A DNA stretch of 64,000 nt from Pseudomonas sp. H3(2019) (GCF_007713465.1 NZ_VMSG01000006.1:163673-227672), one strand, 5' to 3'; positions 1 through 8,711 are shown, counted from the stretch's first letter. Made by a program: numbers and translations. The notes: generated from the sequence alone by a model not told the origin.

Positions 1-728
1 GAGAAAATCAGGTTGTCGAGTTTCACATCCTCGGGTTTCCAGTAGGCGCGGTTGGCGCTGTAGCGGATCTGCGAGTCCTTCTGATAACGCTTGAACACAA
101 AGGGTCCGGTGCCGACCGGCCTCTGATTGAGGTCAGCGGCTTTGCCTTCCTTGAGTAACTGCGCGGCGTACTCGGCGGACTGGATCGACGCGAAGCTCAT
201 CGCCAGGTTCTGCACAAACGCGGCGTCGATGTTGTTCAGGCTGAAGCGCACCGTGTGCTCGTCGACCTTATCGACACTTTTGATCGTGGTGTTCAGGTCC
301 ATGTCGGTGAAGTACGGCGATTCGGTGGGGTAGGCCTTGCGAAACGGGTTTTCAGGGTCGAGCAAGCGCTGGAAGGTGAACAGCACATCGTCCGCGTTGA
401 AATCGCGGCTCGGCGTGAAGTAGTCGGTGGTATGAAACTTCACCCCGTCACGCAGGTGGAAAGTGTAGGTCAGGCCGTCTTCGGAGACGTCCCAACTCGT
501 CGCCAGCCCCGGCTCGACTTCGGTGCCACCGCGTTTGAACTGGGTCAGACGGTTGAAGACTGTTTCAGCCGAGGCATCGAAATCCGTGCCGCTGGTGTAC
601 TGGCTCGGGTCGAACCCGGCAGGACTGGCTTCGGAGCAGTAGACCAGGGTCGTTGCGGCTTGGGCGAATGGGGCGATGGTGGCGAGGGTGAGGGCAAGCA
701 GAAGCGGTTTGACGGTGGTTCTATCCAT
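1..728 (-). CDS. ABC transporter substrate-binding protein, DppA/OppA-like (partial, C-terminus off the left edge)
   Basis: The frame is open from an ATG at 728 to the window edge, giving about 242 residues with no stop. The N-terminus (MDRTTVKPLLLALTLATIAPFAQA) is a classical Sec signal peptide. The mature part starts with TTLVYCSEASPAGFDPSQY and continues with the family-5 solute-binding pattern: EPGLATSWDVSEDGLTYTF, then LRDGVKFH, then FNADDVLFTFQRLLDP. This is the periplasmic peptide-binding family (DppA type) that feeds an ABC importer. The family is normally about 530 residues, so less than half is visible. The permease and ATPase genes are not in the window, and the exact peptide substrate cannot be told from this fragment. 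Confidence 0.9.
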   Translation of the reverse strand, partial: MDRTTVKPLLLALTLATIAPFAQAATTLVYCSEASPAGFDPSQYTSGTDFDASAETVFNRLTQFKRGGTEVEPGLATSWDVSEDGLTYTFHLRDGVKFHTTDYFTPSRDFNADDVLFTFQRLLDPENPFRKAYPTESPYFTDMDLNTTIKSVDKVDEHTVRFSLNNIDAAFVQNLAMSFASIQSAEYAAQLLKEGKAADLNQRPVGTGPFVFKRYQKDSQIRYSANRAYWKPEDVKLDNLIF

Positions 729-933
729 GGAGTCCCCGAGGGCTTGGCGGCGGCTTTTTCTGGAGAGTAGCGTCGTTGACGGGGGGCGCGGAAATATCAG
801 TTTGTTAGGGGGACCCCTCTGTTGTGGCATACACAGCGGGTTGTTGGCCTGACAGCCGATCAATCTCTCGAGATGTACGCGATTGATCGTTCCCACGCTC
901 CGCGTGGGAACGATCAGGCGAGCACTTTCGGCG
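729..933. other. Intergenic region between substrate-binding protein and SIMPL gene
   Basis: About 200 bases without a gene. It should hold the promoter of the minus-strand substrate-binding protein gene. Its only recognisable structure is the REP palindrome at 885-915, next to the end of the SIMPL gene. Confidence 0.5.
885..915. repeat. REP palindrome, GTTCCCACGC family
   Basis: Perfect inverted repeat with arms GATCGTTCCCACGC and GCGTGGGAACGATC around a short TCC centre. The same family recurs at 14402, 34083, 49677 and 54873. It lies just downstream of the SIMPL gene stop, a typical intergenic position for Pseudomonas REPs. Confidence 0.85.
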
Positions 934-1650
934 TTACGGCATCAACACTTCAATCGAGCCATCGGCGGTCATGCTGACCTGGCTGGTGCCGGCTTCGATA
1001 TCCGGAGTTACCGGTGCCGAGTCCATGCCCGCAGCTTTCATCATCATCGGCGCGCGCAGGTAAGGCTGTGGATAACCGTTGCTGTTGAGGTTCAGGTTGA
1101 CGATTTTGTAACCCTTGCCACCCAGTGCATCGGTGGCCAGTTGGGCGCGGGCCTTGAAGGCACCGACAGCTTCTTTGAGCAGCGCATCTTCGCTGGCCTT
1201 GCGGGTCGGGGTGGCGATGGCGAAGTCCATGCCGCCCATTTTCAGGTCGATCAGCAGTTCGCCGGTGAGCTTGGACAACGCAGCGAAGTTCGAGCTTTCC
1301 AGGCGCAGTTCGGCGCGTTCACGCCAGCCGGTGATTTTCTGACCCTTGGTGTCGTAGATCGGGTGGCTGTTACGACTGCCCTGACGCAGGGTGACGTCCT
1401 TGACCTGTTTGGCCTGGCCGAGCGCCTTGTTCATGGTGGTGCTAACGTCGGCGGCGAGTTTCGCCGGGTCGGTGTTTTGTTCTTCGGTGTAGAGGGTCAC
1501 GATCATCAGGTCGCGAGCCACTTCCTGACTGACTTCGGCGCGCAGGGAAATCTGGTTGTAGTGAAGTTCATCGGCGGCCAATGCCGGCAGGCTGGCGACG
1601 GTGCTGACACTGAGGGCGAGAAGGGCGGCGCTGCGGCGCAATGTGTTCAT
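934..1650 (-). CDS. SIMPL domain-containing periplasmic protein (DUF541)
   Basis: 238 residues. The ATG at 1650 is preceded by an AGGAGACTTC ribosome site; an upstream in-frame extension to 1704 lacks one. The N-terminus MNTLRRSAALLALSVSTVASLPALA is a signal peptide with an ALA cleavage site before ADELHYN. The mature protein carries the SIMPL/DUF541 pattern: repeated beta-strand segments such as ISLRAEVSQEVARDLMIVTLYTE, then a VTLRQGSRNSHPIYD segment, then a WRERAELRLES segment. Family members are periplasmic or outer-membrane associated. Roles in oxidative-stress tolerance have been proposed for some, but no reaction is known. The gene stands alone, with a REP downstream. Confidence 0.85.
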   Translation of the reverse strand: MNTLRRSAALLALSVSTVASLPALAADELHYNQISLRAEVSQEVARDLMIVTLYTEEQNTDPAKLAADVSTTMNKALGQAKQVKDVTLRQGSRNSHPIYDTKGQKITGWRERAELRLESSNFAALSKLTGELLIDLKMGGMDFAIATPTRKASEDALLKEAVGAFKARAQLATDALGGKGYKIVNLNLNSNGYPQPYLRAPMMMKAAGMDSAPVTPDIEAGTSQVSMTADGSIEVLMP

Positions 1651-1857
1651 GAAGTCTCCTTGGGCGGTGCGCAGGGGTAAGGGTCCAAGCCTGCGTGAAA
1701 CCATCAGACTTTAGCTTTTATTGTCGGGTTCACCCGGTTACAACTTCTATACAGATCGACATCGCGCCGTGTGGCGCTTTGCCGCACTTTTGCCTGTCGG
1801 AGCCCTCGCTTGGTTATACTCGACGCGATCCGCCTGGAGCGCTCATCAGGAGAGCTC

Positions 1858-3120
1858 ATGCTCGCCCCCGTACAACTGCTTTCCGCGACTCGCCAGAACC
1901 TCTGGCGACTGACCTTTATCCGCACCTTGGTGCTGGCCGCTCAGGCCGGTTCGGTGGGGCTCGCCTACTGGTTCAACCTGCTGCCGCTGCCGTGGTTTCA
2001 ACTGGCGGCGACCCTCGGTTGCTCGATGCTGCTGTGTGCCTTTACCGCGATCCGCTTGCGCACTTCGTGGCCGGTCACCGAGCTCGAATACGCCGTGCAA
2101 CTGGCCTGCGACCTGTTTATCCACAGTGCACTGCTGTATTTCTCCGGCGGTTCGACCAACCCGTTCGTTTCCTATTACCTGGTACCGCTGACCATCGCCG
2201 CCGTCACGCTGCCGTGGCGTTATTCGGTGATTCTCTCGGGCATCGCGCTGGCGATGTACACCTTGTTGCTGGCACAGTTTTACCCGCTGGAAACATTCCC
2301 GATGTACCGGGAAAAGATGCAGATCTACGGCATGTGGCTGAGTTTTGCCTTGGCCGCTGCGGTGATTACCTTCTTTGCTGCACGGATGGCCGAAGAGTTG
2401 CGCCGTCAGGAAGAACTGCGGGCGATTCGCCGTGAAGAGGGCCTGCGCGACCAGCAACTGCTGGCCGTGGCGACCCAGGCCGCTGGCGCTGCTCACGAAT
2501 TGGGCACGCCACTGGCGACCATGAGCGTGCTGCTCAAGGAAATGCAGCAAGATCATCACGACCCGCTGCTGCAAGATGACTTGAGAGTGCTGCAGGATCA
2601 GGTGAAGCTGTGCAAAGAGACCTTGCAGCAGCTGGTTCGCGCCGCCGAAGCCAATCGTCGGCTGGCGGTAGAGATGCAGGGCGTCAGCGTCTGGCTCGAT
2701 GAAGCGCTTAACCGCTGGCACCTGATGCGTCCCGAAGCGACCTACCGTTTGCGGCGCCTGGGGCTTGGCGATGAACCGCGTCTGGCGCCGCCGCCAGACT
2801 TGACCCAAGCCTTGCTGAACTTACTGAACAACGCCGCCGATGCCTGCCCCGAAGGGCTGGAAGTGACGCTGAACTGGGATTCCGTCGAGCTGACCATCAG
2901 CATTCGCGACCATGGCGCCGGTGTGCCGCTGGCGATTGCCGAACAGATCGGCAAACCGTTTTTTACCACCAAGGGCAAAGGTTTCGGCCTGGGCCTGTTT
3001 TTGAGCAAGGCCAGCGTGACACGCGCTGGCGGCTCAGTGAAACTCTACAGTCATGAGGACGGCGGTACGCTCACCGAGCTGCGCCTGCCCCGTGTCGCCC
3101 GAGGAGACGAACATGAGTGA
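1858..3120 (+). CDS. roxS: Redox-sensing sensor histidine kinase of the RegB/PrrB/RoxS type
   Basis: 420 residues. The start at 1858 follows AGGAGAGCTC; the longer in-frame extension is unlikely. Six predicted membrane segments occupy residues about 15-180. The ubiquinone-binding heptapeptide of RegB kinases, GGSTNPF, is at residues 97-103. The H-box AAHELGTPL has the phospho-accepting His at about residue 213. A Cys at about 252 (KLCKE) lies at nearly the same distance from that His as the redox-active Cys of RegB. N and G boxes follow (LLNNAADACPEG, DHGAGVP, GFGLGLFLS). It should sense the quinone-pool or redox state and phosphorylate the RoxR regulator encoded downstream, whose start overlaps this stop by 8 bases. 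In Pseudomonas this pair controls respiratory genes including the cyanide-insensitive oxidase. Confidence 0.93.
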   Translation: MLAPVQLLSATRQNLWRLTFIRTLVLAAQAGSVGLAYWFNLLPLPWFQLAATLGCSMLLCAFTAIRLRTSWPVTELEYAVQLACDLFIHSALLYFSGGSTNPFVSYYLVPLTIAAVTLPWRYSVILSGIALAMYTLLLAQFYPLETFPMYREKMQIYGMWLSFALAAAVITFFAARMAEELRRQEELRAIRREEGLRDQQLLAVATQAAGAAHELGTPLATMSVLLKEMQQDHHDPLLQDDLRVLQDQVKLCKETLQQLVRAAEANRRLAVEMQGVSVWLDEALNRWHLMRPEATYRLRRLGLGDEPRLAPPPDLTQALLNLLNNAADACPEGLEVTLNWDSVELTISIRDHGAGVPLAIAEQIGKPFFTTKGKGFGLGLFLSKASVTRAGGSVKLYSHEDGGTLTELRLPRVARGDEHE

Positions 3121-3673
3121 CGAGATCCAAGTCGAAGGCGAAGACCTGCCGCATTTGTTGCTGGTAGACGACGACGCAACGTTCACCCGCGTCATGGCCC
3201 GCGCCATGAACCGTCGCGGTTTTCGCGTCAGCACCGCAGGTTCCGCCGAAGAGGGCCTGATCATCGCCCAGCAGGATCTGCCGGACTATGCTGCGCTGGA
3301 CCTGAAAATGGACGGCGATTCGGGCCTGGTGCTGCTGCCCAAGCTGCTCGAACTCGACCCGGAAATGCGCGTGGTGATCCTCACCGGTTACTCGAGCATT
3401 GCCACCGCCGTCGAGGCGATCAAACGCGGTGCCTGCAACTACCTGTGCAAACCGGCCGACGCCGATGACGTGCTGGCCGCCTTGCTCTCAGAGCACGCCG
3501 ACCTCGACACCCTGGTGCCGGAAAACCCGATGTCGGTGGACCGCCTGCAATGGGAGCATATCCAGCGCGTGCTGACCGAGCATGAAGGCAACATCTCCGC
3601 CACTGCCCGCGCCCTGGGTATGCACCGGCGCACCCTGCAGCGCAAACTGCAGAAGCGTCCCGTTCGGCGCTGA
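3113..3673 (+). CDS. roxR: Response regulator of the RegA/ActR/RoxR type
   Basis: 186 residues. The chosen ATG at 3113 overlaps the end of the kinase gene and follows GAGGAGACGAAC. The receiver domain shows the acidic pair LLLVDDD, the phospho-accepting Asp in ALDLKMDGDSG, a Thr in VILTGYSS and a Lys in YLCKPAD. The C-terminus is a Fis-type helix-turn-helix (GNISATARALGMHRRTLQRKL), which is diagnostic for the RegA family. Translational coupling with the kinase is clear. It is expected to be the DNA-binding output of the RoxS redox signal. Confidence 0.95.
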   Translation: MSDEIQVEGEDLPHLLLVDDDATFTRVMARAMNRRGFRVSTAGSAEEGLIIAQQDLPDYAALDLKMDGDSGLVLLPKLLELDPEMRVVILTGYSSIATAVEAIKRGACNYLCKPADADDVLAALLSEHADLDTLVPENPMSVDRLQWEHIQRVLTEHEGNISATARALGMHRRTLQRKLQKRPVRR

Positions 3674-3714
3674 ACCGGCGCTGAACGGTTATCGCCAGGC
3701 CTCGCGACAACCCG

Positions 3715-3736
3715 AGCCGATCATCTATGATCGGCT
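3715..3736. promoter_or_regulatory. 22-bp perfect palindrome between roxR and the ABC transporter gene
   Basis: Arms AGCCGATCAT and ATGATCGGCT meet at a 2-base centre, 34 bases before the transporter start. The right half contains TATGAT, a plausible -10 hexamer, so it may be an operator. It could also form the hairpin of a weak roxSR terminator, because a T-rich stretch follows. The sequence does not decide between these. Confidence 0.35.
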
Positions 3737-3769
3737 TGTGCCTGTTCTTTTCTTTATCGAGTCTGAACC

Positions 3770-5497
3770 ATGAATCAGAACGCTGAATATTCCGCGGTCA
3801 ACGACACTGTGCGCGGGCAGTTTTTTCGCCGTGTCTGGCAGATGATCACGCCGTACTGGCGCAGTGAAGAGAAGGGTACCGCCTGGGCACTGCTGATCGC
3901 GGTGATCGTGCTGTCGCTGATCAGCGTGGGGATCTCGGTGTGGTTCAACACCTGGTACAAGGACTTCTACAACGCCCTGCAAAAGAAGGACGAAACAGCG
4001 TTCTGGCAACTGATCCTGTATTTCTGCGCGATTGCGGCGGTGGCGATTGTCGGTGGGGTGTACCGGCAGTACCTGACGCAGATGCTGACCATCCGCTGGC
4101 GGGCCTGGCTCACCGAAAAACACTTCGCCCGCTGGCTCGGGCACAAGAATTATTACCAGCTGGAGCAGGGCGGTTACACCGATAACCCGGACCAGCGGAT
4201 TTCCGAAGACCTCAACAGATTCACCACCAACACCTTGAGCCTGGGCATTGGGCTGATGACCAACGTCGTGAACCTGGTGTCGTTCTCGATCATCCTGTGG
4301 GGCGTGTCGGGCAGCATTGAAGTGTTCGGCTTTACCATTCCCGGCTACATGTTCTGGTGTGTGCTGATCTATGCGGTGGTCGGTAGCTGGTTGACGCATT
4401 TGATCGGTCGTCGCTTGATCGGTCTGAACAACCAACAACAACGCTTCGAAGCTGACCTGCGTTTTTCCATGGTGCGGGTTCGCGAGAATGCCGAAAGTAT
4501 CGCGCTATACAACGGTGAGCCCAACGAGAACCAACGCCTGAGCGCGCGCTTCGGAATGGTCTGGCACAATTTTTGGGACATCATGAGGGTGTCCAAGCGT
4601 CTGACTTTCTTCACCCGCGGCTACAACCAGATCGCCATCATCTTCCCGTTCATGGTTGCCGCACCGCGTTACTTTTCCGGCAAGATCGAACTCGGCGAAC
4701 TGATGCAGATCAGTTCGGCCTTCGGCAACGTCCAGGAGAGCTTCAGCTGGTTTATCAGTGCATACCAGGACCTCGCCGAGTGGCGCGCCACCTGCGATCG
4801 TCTGCTGAGTTTCCGTCAGGCCATGAGCGAAAATGAAGAGCGCCAGCCGGCCATTGATGTGCAGAATCAGGGCTCGGAGCTGAAGATCCACAACCTGGGT
4901 CTGGACCTGGCCGACGGTCGTCACTTGCTGACCAATGCCGACATGACGGTAGAGGCAGGCGAGCGGGTCATGCTCAGCGGTCGTTCCGGCAGTGGCAAAT
5001 CCACCTTGCTGCGGGCGATGGGGCACCTTTGGCCTGCGGGTCACGGCAACATCCGACTGCCGGCTGCGCGTTATCTGTTCCTCCCGCAAAAGCCGTATCT
5101 GCCGATTGGCAGCCTGCGTGACGCCCTGAGTTATCCACAGGCCGGCGACACCTACCTGCACGAGCACTACGTGCGCGTGCTGGAAACCTGCCGTTTGCCG
5201 CATCTGGTTTCCCGCCTCGACGAAGCCAATCACTGGCAGCGAATGCTCTCACCGGGTGAGCAGCAACGTCTGGCGTTTGCCCGAGCGCTGCTCTACGCGC
5301 CGCAATGGCTGTACATGGACGAAGCGACCTCGGCGATGGACGAAGAAGATGAAGCGTCGCTGTATCAGGCACTGATCGATCACTTGCCAGGCCTGAGCAT
5401 CGTCAGCGTCGGCCATCGCAGCAGCCTGAAACGCTTCCATCCACGGCATGTGCGCATCGACAGCGGCCATCTGCTGGAGCAGACAGTCACGGCCTGA
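3770..5497 (+). CDS. ABC transporter, fused permease/ATPase of the SbmA/BacA-like (YddA) type
   Basis: 575 residues. The N-terminal half (residues about 20-340) has membrane segments with the SbmA/BacA-type signatures NTWYKDFYNALQKKD, RWRAWLTEKH and NPDQRISEDLNRF. The C-terminal half is an ABC ATPase with Walker A GRSGSGKS (404-411), the signature LSPGEQQRLAFARAL and Walker B WLYMDEATSAMD. Fused proteins of this class (E. coli YddA, mycobacterial Rv1819c) work as homodimers in the inner membrane. They are linked to transport of peptides, vitamin B12 or other hydrophilic compounds, so the substrate here is open. The gene is monocistronic, with a palindrome in its promoter region. Confidence 0.88.
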   Translation: MNQNAEYSAVNDTVRGQFFRRVWQMITPYWRSEEKGTAWALLIAVIVLSLISVGISVWFNTWYKDFYNALQKKDETAFWQLILYFCAIAAVAIVGGVYRQYLTQMLTIRWRAWLTEKHFARWLGHKNYYQLEQGGYTDNPDQRISEDLNRFTTNTLSLGIGLMTNVVNLVSFSIILWGVSGSIEVFGFTIPGYMFWCVLIYAVVGSWLTHLIGRRLIGLNNQQQRFEADLRFSMVRVRENAESIALYNGEPNENQRLSARFGMVWHNFWDIMRVSKRLTFFTRGYNQIAIIFPFMVAAPRYFSGKIELGELMQISSAFGNVQESFSWFISAYQDLAEWRATCDRLLSFRQAMSENEERQPAIDVQNQGSELKIHNLGLDLADGRHLLTNADMTVEAGERVMLSGRSGSGKSTLLRAMGHLWPAGHGNIRLPAARYLFLPQKPYLPIGSLRDALSYPQAGDTYLHEHYVRVLETCRLPHLVSRLDEANHWQRMLSPGEQQRLAFARALLYAPQWLYMDEATSAMDEEDEASLYQALIDHLPGLSIVSVGHRSSLKRFHPRHVRIDSGHLLEQTVTA

Positions 5498-5542
5498 ACA
5501 CGATCTCGCCTTGCTCCTGCGGGGCGAAGTTCACCAGCAGTG

Positions 5543-5552
5543 ATCGTACAAC
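5543..5552 (+). promoter_or_regulatory. Candidate half-operator for the FadR/GntR regulator
   Basis: ATCGTACAAC is the exact reverse complement of the left half (GTTGTACGAT) of the palindrome in front of kdgD at 8869-8892. It lies 11 bases upstream of a TATGAT -10-like hexamer (5563-5568) ahead of the regulator gene, a position suited to autoregulation. Only one half-site is present. Confidence 0.4.
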
Positions 5553-5595
5553 TGCGCTGCGCTATGATGCGTTCACCACCGTTTGCCTGAGACTG

Positions 5596-6351
5596 ATGTT
5601 CACCATGGAAAACCCGATCGACGCCCCTCGTCTTCCGCGCAAGCGCCGCAGCCTCGCGCAGGAGCTGGTCACGGTGCTGTCCGAGCAGATTCGCGACGGC
5701 CTGCTCAAGCGTGGCGACAAGTTGCCCACCGAGTCGGCGATCATGGCAGCCCATGGCGTCAGCCGCACCGTGGTGCGTGAAGCGATATCGCGTTTGCAGG
5801 CGGCGGGGCAGGTTGAAACCCGTCACGGCATCGGCACGTTTGTGCTCGACACGCCGAGCCCAAGCGGCTTTCGCATCGATCCGGCGACCGTGGTGACCTT
5901 GCGTGATGTGCTGGCGATTCTGGAGTTGCGCATCAGTCTGGAAGTGGAGTCCGCAGGCTTGGCCGCGCAACGCCGCAGCCCTGAACAGTTGGCCTTGATG
6001 CGCGCGGCACTGGATGCCCTGAACGAAAGCGCAGCCCATGCCGGCGATGCGGTGGCATCGGACTTCCAGTTCCATTTGCAGATTGCCCTGGCCACTGGCA
6101 ACCGCTACTTCACCGACATCATGACCCACCTGGGCATCAGCATCATTCCGCGTACCCGGCTCAATTCTGCGCGGCTGGCCCACGATGACCAGCAGCACTA
6201 CATGAATCGTCTGGCGCGTGAACACGAAGAAATCTACGACGCCATCGCCCGCCAGGATTCGGACGCCGCCCGCGCAGCCATGCGCCTGCACCTGACTAAC
6301 AGCCGTGAACGACTGCGCCACGCTCATGAAGAGGCAGAGGCGCAGCGTTGA
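5596..6351 (+). CDS. FadR-subfamily GntR transcriptional regulator
   Basis: About 251 residues; a second ATG at 5605 is an equally possible start. The N-terminal winged helix (residues about 15-85) shows the GntR pattern LKRGDKLPTESAIMAAHGVSR, TVVREAISRLQAAGQVETRHG and IGTFVL. The rest is an all-helical FCD ligand domain with metal-ligand type residues (DFQFHLQIA, then a late RLHLTNSRERL). FCD regulators commonly bind sugar acids or other carboxylates. The gene lies upstream of, but is separated by a minus-strand phospholipase unit from, a glucarate/galactarate operon. Shared sequence between the two promoters makes it the likely regulator of that operon, probably as a repressor released by a pathway intermediate. 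Confidence 0.88.
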   Translation: MFTMENPIDAPRLPRKRRSLAQELVTVLSEQIRDGLLKRGDKLPTESAIMAAHGVSRTVVREAISRLQAAGQVETRHGIGTFVLDTPSPSGFRIDPATVVTLRDVLAILELRISLEVESAGLAAQRRSPEQLALMRAALDALNESAAHAGDAVASDFQFHLQIALATGNRYFTDIMTHLGISIIPRTRLNSARLAHDDQQHYMNRLAREHEEIYDAIARQDSDAARAAMRLHLTNSRERLRHAHEEAEAQR

Positions 6352-6376
6352 TAGCGGGGCCGAGCAGGGTGAGCGC

Positions 6377-6754
6377 TTAGTCTTCGATACGAAGCCGTAC
6401 GGGTTCCGAGCTCGGAGTCAGGCTGGACTCGTCCGAGAATTTGTAACGCAGTTCGATTGTTCCGTTCTTGTGCTTTTCCAGCTCTGCTTTAGGCACTTCC
6501 AGTTCAAGGCCCGTAACTTTTATCGGTTCGCCGCAGACGTCGTCCCAGACTCCGGTGGGCTTTTCAGGGCCGGCCCAGTCAGGGTTATCAACATCCGCCC
6601 CGAGGATCAAATAAACGTCCCAATTTGCAGGGATTTCATCCGAGTCAGGAATCTGGACCTTCAGGGCACCACTCAGGCTCGATAAGGTGACCGTCGCTAC
6701 CTTTACAGGCGTACCGACAGGGGATTGGATTAGCACCGGGATCGAAAAACTCAT
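6377..6754 (-). CDS. Hypothetical small protein, probably beta-sandwich
   Basis: 125 residues, not recognised. No signal peptide or membrane segment. The sequence alternates short hydrophobic strands with polar turns (VKVATVTLSSLSGALKVQIP, WDVYLILGADV, TIELRYKFSDESS), which suggests an Ig-like or carbohydrate-binding beta-sandwich. It contains an acidic, tryptophan-rich loop (DNPDWAGPEKPTGVWDD). It is the last gene of the minus-strand unit behind the phospholipase, with a 131-bp gap to the next gene upstream. The ribosome site is weak (GGAG about 13 bases before ATG). Function is unknown; an accessory or immunity partner of the phospholipase is conceivable. Confidence 0.65.
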   Translation of the reverse strand: MSFSIPVLIQSPVGTPVKVATVTLSSLSGALKVQIPDSDEIPANWDVYLILGADVDNPDWAGPEKPTGVWDDVCGEPIKVTGLELEVPKAELEKHKNGTIELRYKFSDESSLTPSSEPVRLRIED

Positions 6755-6885
6755 GATAAATCATCACTCCATGTGAAGCCGTCCATGACCATTCAGGGGC
6801 GGCGACACACTGTAGAGCGCGCTTTCACGACGTACTGGAAGCAATCATGACCAAGCGTTGCAAGGCTGGTGCAGTGGCGGTGGGC

Positions 6886-7077
6886 TTAACCGGTCTTGAG
6901 GATCGAACGATCCACCCTCACCGCCAATTGTCCGGCTCCGGGCTTGGCATCAAACGCCACGTGCCCCTTGTCATCCACAGTCGCCCGAGCCACTGGCACG
7001 CCGTTGGCCAGCAGTTCCAGCGGTGCGCCGTTGAGGGATTGGCCCGAGGCCAGTTCGAGTGTCAGGTTGATAGTCAT
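6886..7077 (-). CDS. Hypothetical 63-residue protein, Ig-like strand pattern
   Basis: 63 residues beginning MTINLTLELASGQ, preceded by AAGGA 8 bases before the ATG, so translation looks real. It starts 14 bases after the phospholipase stop, which indicates one transcript. The composition (LTLELASGQSLNGAPLELLANGVPVARATVDDKGHVAFD) fits a single small beta-sandwich or carboxypeptidase-regulatory-like fold. No signal peptide. Not recognised; too short to assign a function. Confidence 0.6.
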   Translation of the reverse strand: MTINLTLELASGQSLNGAPLELLANGVPVARATVDDKGHVAFDAKPGAGQLAVRVDRSILKTG

Positions 7078-7091
7078 CGGTGATGTCCTTA

Positions 7092-8711
7092 TCAGGCGTT
7101 GCGGTCAATGAAGGTGTTGGCTTGGGCGTTGATTGAGCCGATCAGCTCCGGTGAGCCGCCGCGGAACTGGCGGAAAATGTTGCGTGAGGCGCCGTTGCCC
7201 GGCACGTTCAGCGTCGGCTGGAAGCGCTCACTCAACTCCGCGTAATTCGACCAGGGGCCGATGTAGGACTCATTCAAGCCGTTGATGTAGCTGAAGGCGT
7301 AACGCACGGCGTTGCCCGGTAACCAGTTGGGTTCGCCAGGCGTCTGGCTCTGCCAGCCATCGGCCTTGATTGTTGGTGCGACGGCTGGGGATTCCAGGTA
7401 GCCGGCCGGTTTGTTCGGTGTGTAATCCTTGAGCAGCAAGTAGGTGCTCCAGCCCCACCAGTTGTCGATCCGGTTGCTGTCGTTGAGGTTGTTGACGTCG
7501 CTGCGGCGCAATACCTTGTTGCCGTCCAGAACAAATAACCCGGAGAAGTTACCCGCCGGTTTTTTCACGGCGTTGAGGTCAGGCAGGTACTTCAGCGCAA
7601 CGTAGCTGGATGGCGCGGGCAGTGAACCGCTGAGGAAGGTCTCGAAGACTTCGTCGGCCGAGCGCTGGACCGCGAGTTTGACCTGTTTGCGGTTGGCGCT
7701 GTCGACCGAGTCGAAGTAGCGTTTGTCGCCGTAGGCATGCCACTGATCACCGTTGGCGTTGTTCACGTTGAGGCCGTATTTGCTGTCTTCGTCGTGCATG
7801 AAGCGGGTGATCAGCGAGCCCAGGTCACTCGGCGTCACCACCGCCGCCAGTTGTTTGCGCGGGATCCGCAGATGACCGGCAGAGAACAGGTCGGTCAGAT
7901 AATGATCGGCAAAAGCGTTCATCGCGTAGGCCAGTTCCAACTGCTTTTCATCGCCACTGTTATGAGCCAGAACAGCCTGTTGCAGGGCAGCGGTGTGCCC
8001 GGCGATGTACGCCAGCAACGCCCATTCGCCGAAGTGGTCGGCGTTGTCCGCCGCCAGTTTCAGGTAGCGCCCCAAGGGGAACAATGCCGAGACGAAGCTG
8101 CCGCCGCCGGTAATCTTGTTCCACTCTTCGGACAACGTATCACCGAGAGCGTCGTAGACCTCGTGGGGTTGTTTGCCGTCTCTGATCGCCTGATTGGCGG
8201 CGGCAATTTCCTTCTGCATCACGCCGAGAATCAACCCGGCTTCTGCTCGTGACGCCGGCAGTACGGCCAGTGAGTTGAACGCGGTAGTAAAACGCTGGAT
8301 GCGATCAACCGGAGTCGCGCCATCGCAGATTGGCTGGTCGGGAATGCCGTAGAAATCACCGCCTAGCGAAACGATTTGGCCGTAGCTCAGTGCCAGGCCA
8401 TTGGGCAGGTGCAATGGCACTTGCCAGGCTGTAACTGCCGGCGCGTCCTTGACGAAGCGCAGCAGGGTGGCATCGCCGATGGCGGTGTGTTCGCCGCCTT
8501 CGAAACGGGGTGCTGGCTCGGTGTTTAGCGAGTTTCCAGCCAGACCCGGTGTGTGATGTTTGGGGCTGTGTTGACTGTGAGTCAGCAGTATCAGGTGATC
8601 GCCGTCACCGGAAATGGCAATGCCACGTTCGCTGAACAGCTGATCCAGATCGGCAATGATCCGGTCGTCGTGATTGAGGTTTTCCTGCGATTGGCTGTGT
8701 AGACCTGACAT
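7092..8711 (-). CDS. Zinc-dependent phospholipase C-like protein (S1/P1 nuclease-PLC fold), LexA box in promoter
   Basis: 539 residues. The ATG at 8711 has an excellent AAGGAGCTAGAA ribosome site; a longer frame reaching 8789 runs through the promoter palindrome and is rejected. Metal-site residues match bacterial PC-PLC spacing. Asp225 and His239 are 14 apart, as Asp55/His69 in the Bacillus enzyme. His270-x3-Asp274-x5-His280 (HYLTDLFSAGH) fits the zinc PLC signature His-Tyr-x-Gly/Thr-Asp, and MHDED around 305-309 supplies further ligands. The family hydrolyses phosphatidylcholine or related phosphodiesters. The N-terminus is hydrophilic with no signal peptide, so export would need another route or cell lysis. 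About 200 C-terminal residues extend beyond the catalytic core. A consensus LexA site overlaps the promoter, and two small genes follow. Confidence 0.75.
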   Translation of the reverse strand: MSGLHSQSQENLNHDDRIIADLDQLFSERGIAISGDGDHLILLTHSQHSPKHHTPGLAGNSLNTEPAPRFEGGEHTAIGDATLLRFVKDAPAVTAWQVPLHLPNGLALSYGQIVSLGGDFYGIPDQPICDGATPVDRIQRFTTAFNSLAVLPASRAEAGLILGVMQKEIAAANQAIRDGKQPHEVYDALGDTLSEEWNKITGGGSFVSALFPLGRYLKLAADNADHFGEWALLAYIAGHTAALQQAVLAHNSGDEKQLELAYAMNAFADHYLTDLFSAGHLRIPRKQLAAVVTPSDLGSLITRFMHDEDSKYGLNVNNANGDQWHAYGDKRYFDSVDSANRKQVKLAVQRSADEVFETFLSGSLPAPSSYVALKYLPDLNAVKKPAGNFSGLFVLDGNKVLRRSDVNNLNDSNRIDNWWGWSTYLLLKDYTPNKPAGYLESPAVAPTIKADGWQSQTPGEPNWLPGNAVRYAFSYINGLNESYIGPWSNYAELSERFQPTLNVPGNGASRNIFRQFRGGSPELIGSINAQANTFIDRNA

